Below, piece after piece: positions 8,772 through 17,186 of a stretch of DNA of 64,000 bases (the first letter of the stretch is position 1; each line of letters begins with the position of its first letter). The stretch comes from Leptofilum sp965223525 (GTDB taxonomy: Bacteria > Chloroflexota > Anaerolineae > Promineifilales > Promineifilaceae), in the NCBI RefSeq assembly GCF_965223525.1, contig NZ_OZ245005.1, forward strand, positions 1,178,001 to 1,242,000. The letters are read 5' to 3'. The notes beneath the pieces were generated by a model, which worked only from the letters and a program-made list of their open reading frames with translations, made no database searches and was not told the origin of the DNA. The position numbers and the translations under genes were made by a program.

Positions 8772-9434
8772 ATGAAATATTGGCGCATTTTTACCTGGGC
8801 AGTGCTGGCCGTTTTGGTCTCGGGGCTTGTGGCCTGTGGTGCCACAGAGGAGCCGTCGGAAACGGCCGTTTCCAACCCACCAACCATCACCGAAGACGGC
8901 CAAATCGAAGTCACCTACACCACACCATCCCAGCAGGAAGGCCCCTACTACACTGTGGAAAAACCAGCCGACCGGGACAACGATCTGACGGTGCTGGACG
9001 GCGCAGCAGGTGAGCCAGCAGGCGAGATCGTTGAGTTTGGTGGCGCATTGTATGACAGAAACGGCCGTCCCATCCCCAACGCCACCATCGAAATTTGGCA
9101 AACCGATGCCAGCGGCGCGTATCTGCACCCCAACGACCCCAGCACCGACCAGCGGGACAGGAATTTTCAGTTTTATGGGGAAGCGGTGACGGACGAAAAC
9201 GGCCGTTACAGCTTCCGCACAATTTTGCCTGGCGAGTACGAACCGCGCCCGCGCCACATCCATTTCAAGGTGAAGCTGGACGGCGAAACACTCATCACCA
9301 GCCAGTTTTACTTTGCCGCAGACAACAGCGGCCAACCTGATCCGCTCATCATCACCCTCAACCCAGGCGAAGACACTGCCGGCAACACCATCCAAACCGG
9401 CCAGCGCGACATCATTCTGAATTTGGAACTGTAA
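8772..9434 (+). CDS. Intradiol ring-cleavage dioxygenase-like lipoprotein
   Basis: 220 residues. Lipoprotein signal (MKYWRIFTWAVLAVLVSGLVAC), then a domain like the catalytic part of protocatechuate/catechol intradiol dioxygenases: EGPYYTVEKPADRDNDLT, GGALYDRNGRPIPNATIEIWQTDASGAYLH (Tyr ligands), then RPRHIHFKV (His ligands), which gives the Tyr-Tyr-His-His set for Fe(III). Extracytoplasmic members of this family are common and often of unknown substrate. Start chosen at 8772 after GTGGAGGCAACAAA; this also gives a clean signal peptide. Two short tripeptide strings DRNGRPIP and DENGRYS come from ACGGCCGT-type DNA words. Confidence 0.85.
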   Translation: MKYWRIFTWAVLAVLVSGLVACGATEEPSETAVSNPPTITEDGQIEVTYTTPSQQEGPYYTVEKPADRDNDLTVLDGAAGEPAGEIVEFGGALYDRNGRPIPNATIEIWQTDASGAYLHPNDPSTDQRDRNFQFYGEAVTDENGRYSFRTILPGEYEPRPRHIHFKVKLDGETLITSQFYFAADNSGQPDPLIITLNPGEDTAGNTIQTGQRDIILNLEL

Positions 9435-9439
9435 CCTTT

Positions 9440-9519
9440 GCCACAGCGTACACAGAGGAAAAAGAGGGGAAACGGCCGTTTCCTCTCCTAATCTCTTACT
9501 TCTCTGTGGCCCCCGTGGC
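9440..9519. repeat. Hairpin between converging genes, CCACAGAG family
   Basis: GCCAC (9440) pairs with GTGGC (9519), ACAGAG with CTCTGT, and the centre is a palindrome, GAGGGGAAACGGCCGTTTCC and onward, built around ACGGCCGT. It lies between convergent genes and probably works as a two-way terminator; the right arm touches the stop codon of the DDAH-like gene. A relative lies at 13387-13446. Confidence 0.65.
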
Positions 9520-10355
9520 TAGCTCCTAAAAATTGGCCGGGTCAGGCAGGTGGCTCCGCCTTCGGCCTTGAGCGAGATTTCGTCACCACGGTAGGTTTGC
9601 ACGCGGCAACCCGCTGCCTCCAGCCGCTGCCGGGTGATAGGATTGCGTTCCAGCATCACGCAATTCCCAGGCGAAAGTGCCAAAACGTTAGGTCCCATCG
9701 TCAAAAACTCTTCATCTGGCACTTCAACCAGCCTAAAGCCACGCGCCTTGAGCAGTTGGTAAAATGGCACTGGCATCAGCGGCAGGTAAACAACGGCCAC
9801 ATCCACATCCACCACGCTGATGAACGACATCAAATGCAGGCAGGCGGCTTCCCCCTGATAATATGGCAGCGGCACGGGGACGATTTCTACGTCGGTAGGG
9901 ACAGCCTGACGCAGTTGCGCCAGCCCGGCGGCGTTGGTACGGAAACCCTGCCCCACCACCAGCGTCTTCTCATCTAGCCAGAGCAAATCACCACCCTCTG
10001 CCCGCGCCTCACCATGTAGCTGGTAATGGATGGGAATGCCGAGTTTTTGGTAAACGGCCGTACTCGCCCCTTCTTCCCCCCGTCGCAATTCCTTCCCCAT
10101 TTGCAGAATAATCGCCCCGTCGTTGGTGACGATGGATGGGTCGTGTACAAAGATGGCATCAGCGTGGTCAGGCAGCTCAACATCGTGGTAAACCACCTCA
10201 ATTCCCTCCGCCCGCAGCAGGTTCACAAAAGCATCGTGTTCGTCTTGTGCTTCCGGCAAGGACGGCCGTTCCGTATAATGCCACTTTTCAGGATCGGCGT
10301 TGCCAAAAGCGGTGGACGGCCGTTTTACCAACACCGTCTGCAAGGGGGCAATCAT
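9519..10355 (-). CDS. Dimethylarginine dimethylaminohydrolase / amidinotransferase-like hydrolase
   Basis: 278 residues. Guanidino-group-modifying fold (arginine deiminase superfamily). Visible catalytic elements: FVHDPSIVTNDGAII (Asp), GEARAEGGDLLWLDEKTLVVG (Glu/Asp of the EGGD motif), LHLMSFISVVD (His) and the nucleophile Cys in GGATCLTRP at the C-terminus. The family includes DDAH, which makes citrulline from methylated arginines, and related arginine or ornithine hydrolases. ATG at 10355 is chosen because the product then opens MIAPLQTVLVKRP as in homologues; a TTG nine codons upstream is possible. Substrate is not settled by the sequence. Confidence 0.85.
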   Translation of the reverse strand: MIAPLQTVLVKRPSTAFGNADPEKWHYTERPSLPEAQDEHDAFVNLLRAEGIEVVYHDVELPDHADAIFVHDPSIVTNDGAIILQMGKELRRGEEGASTAVYQKLGIPIHYQLHGEARAEGGDLLWLDEKTLVVGQGFRTNAAGLAQLRQAVPTDVEIVPVPLPYYQGEAACLHLMSFISVVDVDVAVVYLPLMPVPFYQLLKARGFRLVEVPDEEFLTMGPNVLALSPGNCVMLERNPITRQRLEAAGCRVQTYRGDEISLKAEGGATCLTRPIFRS

Positions 10356-10396
10356 GCTCTGGCTGCCAATATTTATCGTCAAAACTCACCCCATTT

Positions 10397-11578
10397 TCAA
10401 TTATCCACTTCGGTGTCTAGCCATTGAATAGAATGAACATAAATTGGCAAAACGGCTGGTTCGATTTCAATCCCTTCAAGCACGGATCTGCGCTGCAAAG
10501 TACTAAGATTTAACATTTGAAGCGAATAATTCTTTGCTTCTACTCCTTCTTCAATTAGTAACAAAATCTCAGCTTGGCTTGGCGACCAAATAGCCCACCT
10601 TACATTAAAATTTATTGGCAATTCTTGAAGATTCCCAAATGAATTGATTGTTCTCTGGGAAGATAAATCAGGATTTTGCTGCCAAAGATAATATTTTGTT
10701 AAACCTGAGCAACCTTTGTCAGCACAGGTATGAATTAAAAGCCGGTCACCATTTGGAGACCAAAAAAAAGTCTTTGGCTCAAATTCTAAATCCAGTCGGG
10801 CGACAAGCTCGATCTTGCTTGTAACAATTTCCTTCCCCCAAGCAATTAAATTTCCGGTTGGAGCAACTGCCCAAATTAATGTGCTGTTATCTAATGTTTG
10901 TAAACGTATAGGGTTTGTAAAGTTGTCATCATCAAATTCAGCACTTATGGGAAACATGGAGATTGCTACTCCCTCCTCATCAAATTGCCCATTTTGCCAG
11001 TAAAGCACTTTATTCTCTTGAAATGCGTGTAAAAATAATGGTGGAAGATGCTCAATTTGATTCAAAGCAGGCCAGCTTTGATCGCCATTGCCATCAGCTT
11101 GAATAGTATGAATAAGTCTGCCTCTATCTGAATTGGAAATATAAGCAATTTCATCATTGGATAACCAAAGTGCACTATCAGATACCAGCGCATAATTTAA
11201 CGGATAAGTTTCTGATAGTTTGACGAAGTTTGATGTTTCCAAATCAAAAACAAGTAGATTTCCTACAATTTCTGGATTGGTATTTGGAGGATCCTCAAAG
11301 GAGGCAAACAGAAACTTATCTCCATTTGGGGATAAATCCATTACATAATTGTATCCACTAAATCCAGTGACAATTGGTTGCAAAATTGAGCCATCCAAAT
11401 TTGTTTGGAAAATGTTTACGTCGCCTGCCAAGTCAGGAAAATGGGGTTCCCAGGACTCTTTTGGCAAAGAAATCAGAAAAAAGGTTTCATCATGATTTGT
11501 TTTTGATGTCTGAGAATCAGGCGAAGAACACGCGACAAAAATTATTAAGTACAGTAATGATAGCCAGAATTTTTTCAT
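10397..11578 (-). CDS. WD40-like (TolB-type) beta-propeller lipoprotein
   Basis: 393 residues. MKKFWLSLLYLIIFVACSS is a lipoprotein signal with lipobox cysteine. The body has repeated blades with D(L)SPNGDKFLFAS, WSPNGDRLLIHT and WSPSQAEILLLI patterns, as in TolB/WD40-like propellers, here probably a surface binding protein. The gene is clearly richer in A+T than its neighbours and holds none of the ACGGCCGT words that fill the surrounding genes, which suggests more recent arrival. A second, GC-richer member of the family is at 30298-31305. Confidence 0.75.
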   Translation of the reverse strand: MKKFWLSLLYLIIFVACSSPDSQTSKTNHDETFFLISLPKESWEPHFPDLAGDVNIFQTNLDGSILQPIVTGFSGYNYVMDLSPNGDKFLFASFEDPPNTNPEIVGNLLVFDLETSNFVKLSETYPLNYALVSDSALWLSNDEIAYISNSDRGRLIHTIQADGNGDQSWPALNQIEHLPPLFLHAFQENKVLYWQNGQFDEEGVAISMFPISAEFDDDNFTNPIRLQTLDNSTLIWAVAPTGNLIAWGKEIVTSKIELVARLDLEFEPKTFFWSPNGDRLLIHTCADKGCSGLTKYYLWQQNPDLSSQRTINSFGNLQELPINFNVRWAIWSPSQAEILLLIEEGVEAKNYSLQMLNLSTLQRRSVLEGIEIEPAVLPIYVHSIQWLDTEVDN

Positions 11579-11708
11579 AAAATTTTCGTCCAATGAGCTG
11601 GTAGACTAGTATCAATTTACGGTAAAATCAGGCAACAATGCTCTCAATTATGCCATGAATGAACAAACGAGGGTACATATCGTAACCATCAAACCATCTG
11701 AGGAAAGC

Positions 11709-12110
11709 ATGAAAAATCAACCCTTTGAAAAAATTCTAGCTGAAACCAAAACGATTGCCGTGGTTGGCTTCTCATCCAAGCCAGCAAAAGCAGGCTACTA
11801 TGTGTCGGCTTACCTAAAGGAACATGGTTACCGCATCATTCCGGTGAATCCATTTTTGAGTGAAGGTTTGGGCGAAACGGCCGTCCCGACCCTTTCTGCC
11901 GTTGATGAACCAGTAGACCTGGTGCTCATCTTCCAACGCAGCGAAAACGTGCCGCCATTTGTGGATGAGGCGATTGCGATTGGAGCCAAAGCCGTCTGGA
12001 TGCAGCTAGGTATTGCCAATGAACCAGCCGCTGCCAAAGCGCGCGCCGCTGGCCTGGATGTGGTGCAGGACGCTTGCATGTTGGTCAAGCACCGCCGTTG
12101 GGCGGTTTAA
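11709..12110 (+). CDS. CoA-binding domain protein (YccU-like)
   Basis: 133 residues. Rossmann-type CoA_binding_2 domain: TIAVVGFSSKPAKAGYYVSAYLKEHGYRIIPVNPF at the start, VDLVLIFQRSENVPPFVDEAIAIGAKAVWMQLG, and VVQDACMLVKHRR at the end. Members are small cytoplasmic proteins that bind CoA in vitro and whose role is uncertain. I start at 11709 because GAGGAAAGC precedes that ATG and the upstream extension does not look like the family. A perfect terminator follows at 12165. Confidence 0.85.
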   Translation: MKNQPFEKILAETKTIAVVGFSSKPAKAGYYVSAYLKEHGYRIIPVNPFLSEGLGETAVPTLSAVDEPVDLVLIFQRSENVPPFVDEAIAIGAKAVWMQLGIANEPAAAKARAAGLDVVQDACMLVKHRRWAV

Positions 12111-12164
12111 GGCCAGCCGTTAGAATTTTGCACCACAATACAGACAATTACTAATTTACTGATC

Positions 12165-12201
12165 AAGCCTGACAGCTTTATGTGAAGTTGTCAGGCTTTT
12201 T
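12165..12201 (+). terminator. Rho-independent terminator after the CoA-binding gene
   Basis: Perfect 10-bp stem AAGCCTGACA (12165-12174) with TGTCAGGCTT (12189-12198), 14-nt loop, then T residues. The next gene starts only 11 bases later, which is odd for a full terminator and hints at a mRNA with the stem near its 5' end. Confidence 0.8.
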
Positions 12202-12211
12202 GTGAACCGTT

Positions 12212-13378
12212 ATGCAAAAACTTCTACGCAAATTTGTAACCAACGCTCGCGTCCTCACCATCAACCAGAAAGTACGGAATAATCCCACCGGCTTTGTAAG
12301 CCTCCGCGATTTTGACGTGACCCCTGGCGGCACGGTGTCCCTAAAAACCATCGCCCAAAAGCCAAACATCAGTCTGTATGCGCTCAACCATTTCAACCAG
12401 GAAGTTATTTTTGTAGAGACGCCGCCTGAGATTGATTTATCGGAACGGCCGTTTCTCTACCAGGCCCAGTACGACGAAGCGATCCGACTCTACAGCATGA
12501 GCTACAGAAGCTTCTTTAAACTGGCCGACATGGTGCGCCAGCCCGACAAGCAGCTCATCCTCATCCACTCCGTAGGCCGCTGCGGCTCTACCCTGCTCAG
12601 CACCGTCTTCAACAACCTGCCCGATGTGTTGAGCCTGAGTGAACCAGAAGCCTTTACCGAAATTGTGAAGCGGCGCGAGCCAAACGGCCGTAACGAAGAC
12701 CAAATGGCAAAATTGCTGGACGCCGTCCTCCAGGTGCAGTGCCGCCCCACCAATCAAATTGCCCCCAAGATGTATGCCATCAAATTCCGCAGCTTCTCCA
12801 CCGTGATGATCGATCTGCTGCACCGCGTTGCCCCCCAATCCAAGCACATCTTCCTCTACCGCAACGCCGAAGACCGCGCCCGCTCCATTGCCCGCGCCTT
12901 TAGAACGGTGGAAGCAGGCAACGAGGTGCTAGACCCCGCCAATCTGCGCGTCCGCACCCAATTTGTGCCGCTGCTCAGCCAATACGCTGATCGCGCCACC
13001 AGCGGAGAGTTATCAAAAGTGGAATTTTCGATGCTGGCGTGGCTGTCTGGCATGCAAAAATATTTGGAGATGGATGCAGCAGGCGTGCCCATGTGCGCTG
13101 TGCGCTACGAGGATATGATTGCCGAACCACAGCACATCGTGGAAACGCTGTTTGAATATTGTGGCTTGCCCACCACGCCAGAACGTCTCGCGCTGGGCGT
13201 GAAAGCATTTGAGCGAGATTCGCAGCAAGGCTCCAGCCTGGCCCGCACCACCCTCAAGCAAGACGCGCAAAATCAGCTCACCGATGAACATTTGGCAGAA
13301 ATTCACCAACTGCTGGCCGAACACTCCACCATCAAAACGGCCGATTTCATTGTCCCCGGCACCATCCAACCCAAATAA
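12212..13378 (+). CDS. Sulfotransferase-family protein
   Basis: 388 residues. The PAPS-binding loop is visible in LILIHSVGRCGSTLLSTVFNNLP (about residue 110), and the 3'-phosphate-binding Arg/Ser region in KHIFLYRNAEDRARSIARAF. VRYEDMIAEPQHIVETLFEYCGLP is the usual C-terminal motif of sulfotransferases. It would transfer sulfate from PAPS to a hydroxyl or amine of an unknown acceptor. The N-terminal ~100 residues do not match a family I know. No good ribosome site precedes the ATG, so translation start is uncertain. Confidence 0.75.
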   Translation: MQKLLRKFVTNARVLTINQKVRNNPTGFVSLRDFDVTPGGTVSLKTIAQKPNISLYALNHFNQEVIFVETPPEIDLSERPFLYQAQYDEAIRLYSMSYRSFFKLADMVRQPDKQLILIHSVGRCGSTLLSTVFNNLPDVLSLSEPEAFTEIVKRREPNGRNEDQMAKLLDAVLQVQCRPTNQIAPKMYAIKFRSFSTVMIDLLHRVAPQSKHIFLYRNAEDRARSIARAFRTVEAGNEVLDPANLRVRTQFVPLLSQYADRATSGELSKVEFSMLAWLSGMQKYLEMDAAGVPMCAVRYEDMIAEPQHIVETLFEYCGLPTTPERLALGVKAFERDSQQGSSLARTTLKQDAQNQLTDEHLAEIHQLLAEHSTIKTADFIVPGTIQPK

Positions 13379-13386
13379 AACATTTT

Positions 13387-13446
13387 GCCACAGAGGGTAC
13401 AGAGGAAAAAGAGAAATACCTCTTAAATCTCTATGTTCTCTGTGGC
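13387..13446. repeat. Hairpin, CCACAGAG family
   Basis: GCCACAGAG (13387-13395) pairs with CTCTGTGGC (13438-13446); inside, AGAGG and CTCT words pair further. Between the sulfotransferase gene and the next gene on the same strand. Same word set as the hairpin at 9440-9519. Confidence 0.65.
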
Positions 13447-13512
13447 CAATCTTCTTTCTGAAACTTTGCTACGCTGCCTCCGTATAGTGGTCATCAAGCG
13501 GAGGTAAAACAG

Positions 13513-13911
13513 ATGTCTGACACAATTGAAAGTTTGAAAGATGCAGAAAAAGAGGCAATGGAAGCTGAAAATCAACCTCGCAGCGTGCGGGAGCACCGTG
13601 GCAACATCACCGGCGGGCTCATTCTCATTGGCATTGGTACCATATTTTTGCTGAGCCAGTTTACCGGTTGGTACATTCAAAATTGGTGGGCGCTGTTTAT
13701 TTTCATCCCGGCTATTCTCAAGCTGAATGAGGTGTGGCAACGGTACCAGGCAGACGGCCGTTTGACCCATGAAACACGCGGCTCACTGTTTGGCGGCATC
13801 TTGCTGGGCATGGTGGGGTCATTCTTCCTGTTCAGCATTAGCTGGAACTTGTTCTGGCCCCTGGTTCTGATATTGTTGGGGGCTGGTGCACTGTTGAACG
13901 GCCGTTCATGA
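13513..13911 (+). CDS. Small membrane protein, LiaF-type transmembrane domain (DUF5668-like)
   Basis: 132 residues. A charged ~30-residue head is followed by four hydrophobic segments arranged as two pairs (ITGGLILIGIGTIFLLSQF, WALFIFIPAILKL, GGILLGMVGSFFLFS, LFWPLVLILLGAGALL). This is the pattern of the LiaI/LiaF-like transmembrane domain found in many small bacterial membrane proteins linked to cell-envelope stress. AAGCGGAGGTAAAACAG precedes the ATG. No regulatory partner is next to it. Confidence 0.7.
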   Translation: MSDTIESLKDAEKEAMEAENQPRSVREHRGNITGGLILIGIGTIFLLSQFTGWYIQNWWALFIFIPAILKLNEVWQRYQADGRLTHETRGSLFGGILLGMVGSFFLFSISWNLFWPLVLILLGAGALLNGRS

Positions 13912-14053
13912 TTTAGTTTTCCGCTTCATGCAAATCACAGAAATCAGTTTGAATAACGAAAGGTAATTTCTCTGTGATTTGCTCAAGTAAAAACCAATTA
14001 CGCGCTCATTTTGTTTAAAATTCTTTTTGGTTTTTACACAAAACCCTCTTCAG

Positions 14054-14122
14054 GAGCCGGTGGGAGGGTGACGTGGGCTAATCACAAACCGTGATTGTTT
14101 CATGTCACCCCCTCACCGGCTC
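14054..14122. repeat. Long nested inverted repeat between convergent genes
   Basis: 19-nt arms 14054-14072 and 14104-14122 pair at 17 of 19 positions (GAGCCGGTG with CACCGGCTC at the ends); inside, ATCAC-AAACC-GTGAT forms a second stem. It lies between the DUF5668 gene and a minus-strand membrane gene and overlaps the latter's stop codon. Likely a two-way terminator. Confidence 0.7.
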
Positions 14123-14565
14123 ATAACTTTGGCAACGCTCCCTGCCAAGAGCCTGGTCAGCAACACGCTAACCAAACCCGCCATCGAATACCAAAGCGCC
14201 ACAACAAACGCATCTATTTCCAGCAACGCCACAAGGCCCACATTCAAAACCACAGCAACCTGCGCTGCCGCCCGATAGTCCAGCTCTGCCCAGCGCGTTT
14301 TGGGTAGCCGCAGCCGAATAATCCCCACTAACAGCACCAATAAGAACACAATAAAGGCAAGGTGCCACACGATGCCGCGCCAATTCAGGTAAAGAAAGCC
14401 GCCGCGCACTGCTTGGCTCACGCCCAGCACAACGGGCAGCGGATCGGCCAATTCGCGCCCTAAATTGTAATCTCTACCCAAAAATGAGATTGGCAGCCCC
14501 AGAAGCCCCACAAGCAAGCCCATCTGGTTCGATTGGCGGCCGATCCAGTCAATTAATTGGTTCAT
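14113..14565 (-). CDS. Hypothetical membrane protein
   Basis: 150 residues starting at MNQLIDWIGRQSNQ. Four hydrophobic segments: LLVGLLGLPISFLG, WHLAFIVFLLVLLVGII, AAQVAVVLNVGLVALLE and ALWYSMAGLVSVLLTRLL. No motif recognised. Start at 14565 is preferred to an ATG six codons upstream, though neither has a strong ribosome site. The stop codon lies inside the right arm of the inverted repeat at 14054-14122. Confidence 0.6.
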   Translation of the reverse strand: MNQLIDWIGRQSNQMGLLVGLLGLPISFLGRDYNLGRELADPLPVVLGVSQAVRGGFLYLNWRGIVWHLAFIVFLLVLLVGIIRLRLPKTRWAELDYRAAAQVAVVLNVGLVALLEIDAFVVALWYSMAGLVSVLLTRLLAGSVAKVMSR

Positions 14566-14693
14566 TCTTGCAAAATAGCACAAAATTGGAGAAAAATTCG
14601 TGGGATAGATTACCGGAGACAGGGATTAATGGCTGGTGGCTAGTTGCCTGTACGACTTGCCAGCAACTAAAAACCAAAAAAGGATTCCTCCTG

Positions 14694-15497
14694 ATGAAAG
14701 CAAAGGCAATTCACCAAAAATCAACGGTAGCACAAATTCGGCAGCGGTTTGATGCCGACGTGGCGCGATTTTCTAATTTGGAAACGGGGCAATCCTCTAC
14801 GGTGGATGCGCCACTGGCCATGGAACTGATCACCAGCGCAGCGGCCGTAATCAACCCCAATGCCACCCACTTTTTAGACGTGGGCTGCGGCGCGGGCAAC
14901 TACAGCCTAAAGCTGCTGCAAAAGCTGCCCAATCGGGACGTGACGCTCATTGACCTGAGCCAGCCAATGCTAACGCGGGCCAAAGAGCGCGTGCAGGGGG
15001 TGACAAACGGCCGTATCCACGCCCACCAGGCAGACATTCGCGAGCTAGAACTGGGGGAAAGTCAGTTTGACATCATCATGGCGGCGGCGGTGCTGCACCA
15101 TTTGCGGGAGGAGGCGGAGTGGACGGCCGTTTTCCAAAAGTTTTATCGAGCGCTTAAACCAGGTGGCTCCATCTGGATTTCTGATTTGGTGACGCACACA
15201 TCCGAGGCAATTGAGCAGATGATGATGGCGCGATACGGCCGTTACCTCACCGAGCTAAAAGACGAAGCGTACCGCGACCACGTCTTTGCCTACATCGCTG
15301 CCGAGGATTCCCCCCGCCCCCTGCTCTTCCAAATTGACCTGTTACGCAAAGTTGGCTTCACCCAAGCCGAGATTTTGCACAAAACCAATGTCTTTGCGGC
15401 CTTCGGGGCAGTGAAGCCAAGCTATATGCTAGATGGCGCAATTGAACCCCACGCACAAGCCAGCACCTTTGAATTGCTTTTGAAAGCCGATTCATAA
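14694..15497 (+). CDS. Class I SAM-dependent methyltransferase
   Basis: 267 residues. SAM-binding motif I (FLDVGCGAGNYSLKLL), motif II (DVTLIDLSQPMLTRAKER) and motif III-like (FDIIMAAAVLHHLREEAEW, then ALKPGGSIWISDLV) are in the expected order. The C-terminal part (DHVFAYIAAEDSPRPLLFQIDLLRKVGF) resembles small-molecule methyltransferases related to UbiE/TrmR. ATG at 14694 is preceded by GGATTCCTCCTG, a weak site; an open frame runs another 210 bases upstream but has no fitting start. The last ~70 bases of this gene are present again, imperfectly, at 16890-16958 beyond the ltrA gene. Confidence 0.85.
   Translation: MKAKAIHQKSTVAQIRQRFDADVARFSNLETGQSSTVDAPLAMELITSAAAVINPNATHFLDVGCGAGNYSLKLLQKLPNRDVTLIDLSQPMLTRAKERVQGVTNGRIHAHQADIRELELGESQFDIIMAAAVLHHLREEAEWTAVFQKFYRALKPGGSIWISDLVTHTSEAIEQMMMARYGRYLTELKDEAYRDHVFAYIAAEDSPRPLLFQIDLLRKVGFTQAEILHKTNVFAAFGAVKPSYMLDGAIEPHAQASTFELLLKADS
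15421..15490 (+). repeat. Duplicated 3' end of the methyltransferase gene, copy 1 (in gene)
   Basis: Encodes MLDGAIEPHAQASTFELLLK. The copy at 16890-16958 encodes MLDGAIEPRTQVSTFELLLK, at about 85 percent base identity. Confidence 0.85.
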
Positions 15498-15702
15498 AAC
15501 GCCGATGGGCACGGAAAATCAGAAGAAAACACACATTGCTTGTCAGTTTTGTCCGCCTCAGGATAATTAATTCCTGTGGTAAGAGCACGTTTTCGGCAAT
15601 TAGCTCACCACGACTTCAAGGCAAATCAGCCACTGAGGCACATCTACAGTTGTTTTACTCGGTGATGGCCTGCCAATTTTCAAAAGCATGTGAGGTTATA
15701 CA

Positions 15703-16881
15703 ATGGCAAAATCCCCCCTCTTTACCCCTCCAAAATATTTTCAAGACGTTGTTTTTCACCGTCACACAAATCGGTCTGTCGGTTGGCTAGAGCTTTTTTA
15801 TGATCTTGTTTATGTAGCCACACTTATTCAGATTGGCAACTTTTTGAGCGATAACATAACGCTCCTAGGCTTTGGTCAATTCTTAGTGTTAACGGTTGTG
15901 GTTTGGTGGGCATGGACGGGCGAAACGTTTTATCAAAACCGCTTTGTTGTCGATGATATTAAGCACCGCCTGCTCGTTTTTGTTCAGATATTTGCGATTG
16001 CGGCAATGGGGCTGAGCGTTAGCAAAGCGTTTGGTGAGCTTTATATTCAATTTACGCTAGCTTATATTGTTACTCGCGTTGTTCTCTTCTTGATGTATGT
16101 TCGTGCCGCAAAAGTTGATAAAGAGGGTCGTGCGTTAAGCAATGGTTACCTCATTGGTTTTGGGGGAGGCACGGCGATTTGGCTTGGCTCACTCTTTTTG
16201 CCAGCAGAGATTCATTGGGTTGGTTGGCTGGCGGGCATTGCCTTTGAGTTTTTCTTGCCGTTTCTGCCACAATTTCAACGATGGGCGCGTGACATGGTTT
16301 TTGACCGACATCATATGTCAGAGCGTTTTGGTATTTTTACGATCATTGTTTTGGGTGAGGCATTTGTCAAGATTTTAGATGATGCACAGGGAACGACACT
16401 GGGTTTGCCACAATTTGTATTTAGCATTTTCGGCTTTCTGGTGCTGAATTCGATTTGGTGGCTGTATTTTGGTGAAACTGAAGAAAAGATTGTCAATCAA
16501 GAAACCGTTTGGAAGCCAATTGCTTGGATGTACAGTCATGCACTCGTTGCGGCAAGTCTAGTTGCATTTGGGGTAGGGGCTAAGAAGCTCTATGCTGCCA
16601 CGCTAGAGCATCCTGAAGACCCTGTTTATGAACCGTATCGTTTGCTATACACAACCGCCGTCGTGATGTTTTTATTTGCCCTCGCCTTAATTGATTACGG
16701 TCTTGATCATGAATCAAAGAAAAATATACAATCTGTCATCCATCTCTTTAGTTCTCTTGTGATTGTCATAATTGGGCTAACCGCGACGGGAGCAAATGCC
16801 ATCCTCTTTGTGGCTCTTATTTCTATCGTGATGGTGGCACAAGTTCTCTATGATGTTTACGTCGCACGTCAAGCAGGCTAA
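15703..16881 (+). CDS. Low temperature requirement protein A (LtrA) family membrane protein
   Basis: 392 residues with about 10-11 membrane segments. The LtrA family signature is plain: SVGWLELFYDLVYVATLIQIGNFL near the N-terminus, WWAWTGETFYQNRF, and HHMSERFGIFTIIVLGEAFVKIL in the middle. The family's biochemical role is unknown. GTGAGG precedes the ATG at 15703. The codon use favours T-ending codons and no CGGCCG word lies in the gene, unlike its neighbours. It sits between a methyltransferase gene and a copy of that gene's 3' end, so it probably arrived by insertion into, or between copies of, the methyltransferase gene. Confidence 0.9.
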   Translation: MAKSPLFTPPKYFQDVVFHRHTNRSVGWLELFYDLVYVATLIQIGNFLSDNITLLGFGQFLVLTVVVWWAWTGETFYQNRFVVDDIKHRLLVFVQIFAIAAMGLSVSKAFGELYIQFTLAYIVTRVVLFLMYVRAAKVDKEGRALSNGYLIGFGGGTAIWLGSLFLPAEIHWVGWLAGIAFEFFLPFLPQFQRWARDMVFDRHHMSERFGIFTIIVLGEAFVKILDDAQGTTLGLPQFVFSIFGFLVLNSIWWLYFGETEEKIVNQETVWKPIAWMYSHALVAASLVAFGVGAKKLYAATLEHPEDPVYEPYRLLYTTAVVMFLFALALIDYGLDHESKKNIQSVIHLFSSLVIVIIGLTATGANAILFVALISIVMVAQVLYDVYVARQAG

Positions 16882-16889
16882 GACCATAA

Positions 16890-16958
16890 AGTATGCTCGA
16901 TGGCGCAATCGAACCCCGCACACAAGTCAGCACCTTTGAACTGTTGTTGAAAAGCTGA
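16890..16958 (+). pseudogene. Remnant: duplicated 3' end of a methyltransferase gene, copy 2
   Basis: Nine bases after the ltrA stop the sequence reads like the last ~23 codons of the methyltransferase gene at 14694-15497 (MLDGAIEPRTQVSTFELLLK, then two codons changed and a stop). No start or upstream body is present here, so it is a fragment. Confidence 0.8.
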
Positions 16959-17186
16959 TCGATCGTTCGCCTATTGAGAACAACCTTTCAATCAGCGGCT
17001 GACGGCTACACAGTGATGTTTAACGTCACGCTCAACATGTCGTAGCGGGAAGCGGTAATGTCAGATGCTCAAAGGTTGCCCGGCTCACGGCGATGAGCGG
17101 GCTGGGCGTTGCCAGCGCATAGCAAACAATGCGGCTTGCTGCAATGACAAACCACCCCATCATTTGGTGAAACGGCCGTCCCCAAT
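16959..17186. other. Gene-free stretch
   Basis: No convincing gene. On the minus strand a frame of 44 codons beginning MMGWFVIAASRIVCYAL could be a remnant, but it has no ribosome site and no recognised family. Together with the remnant before it this spacer is about 300 bases. Confidence 0.4.

Noticed and set aside
8649..9395. A 248-codon minus-strand frame opposite the dioxygenase gene
   Set aside because: It is antisense to a gene with signal peptide, ribosome site and clear family motifs; its product has no recognisable domain.
15236..17175. The 1.9-kb gap without CGGCCG as proof of transfer
   Set aside because: With about 150 words in the window a gap this long is expected about once, so it only supports the case for ltrA made from the repeat and codon use.
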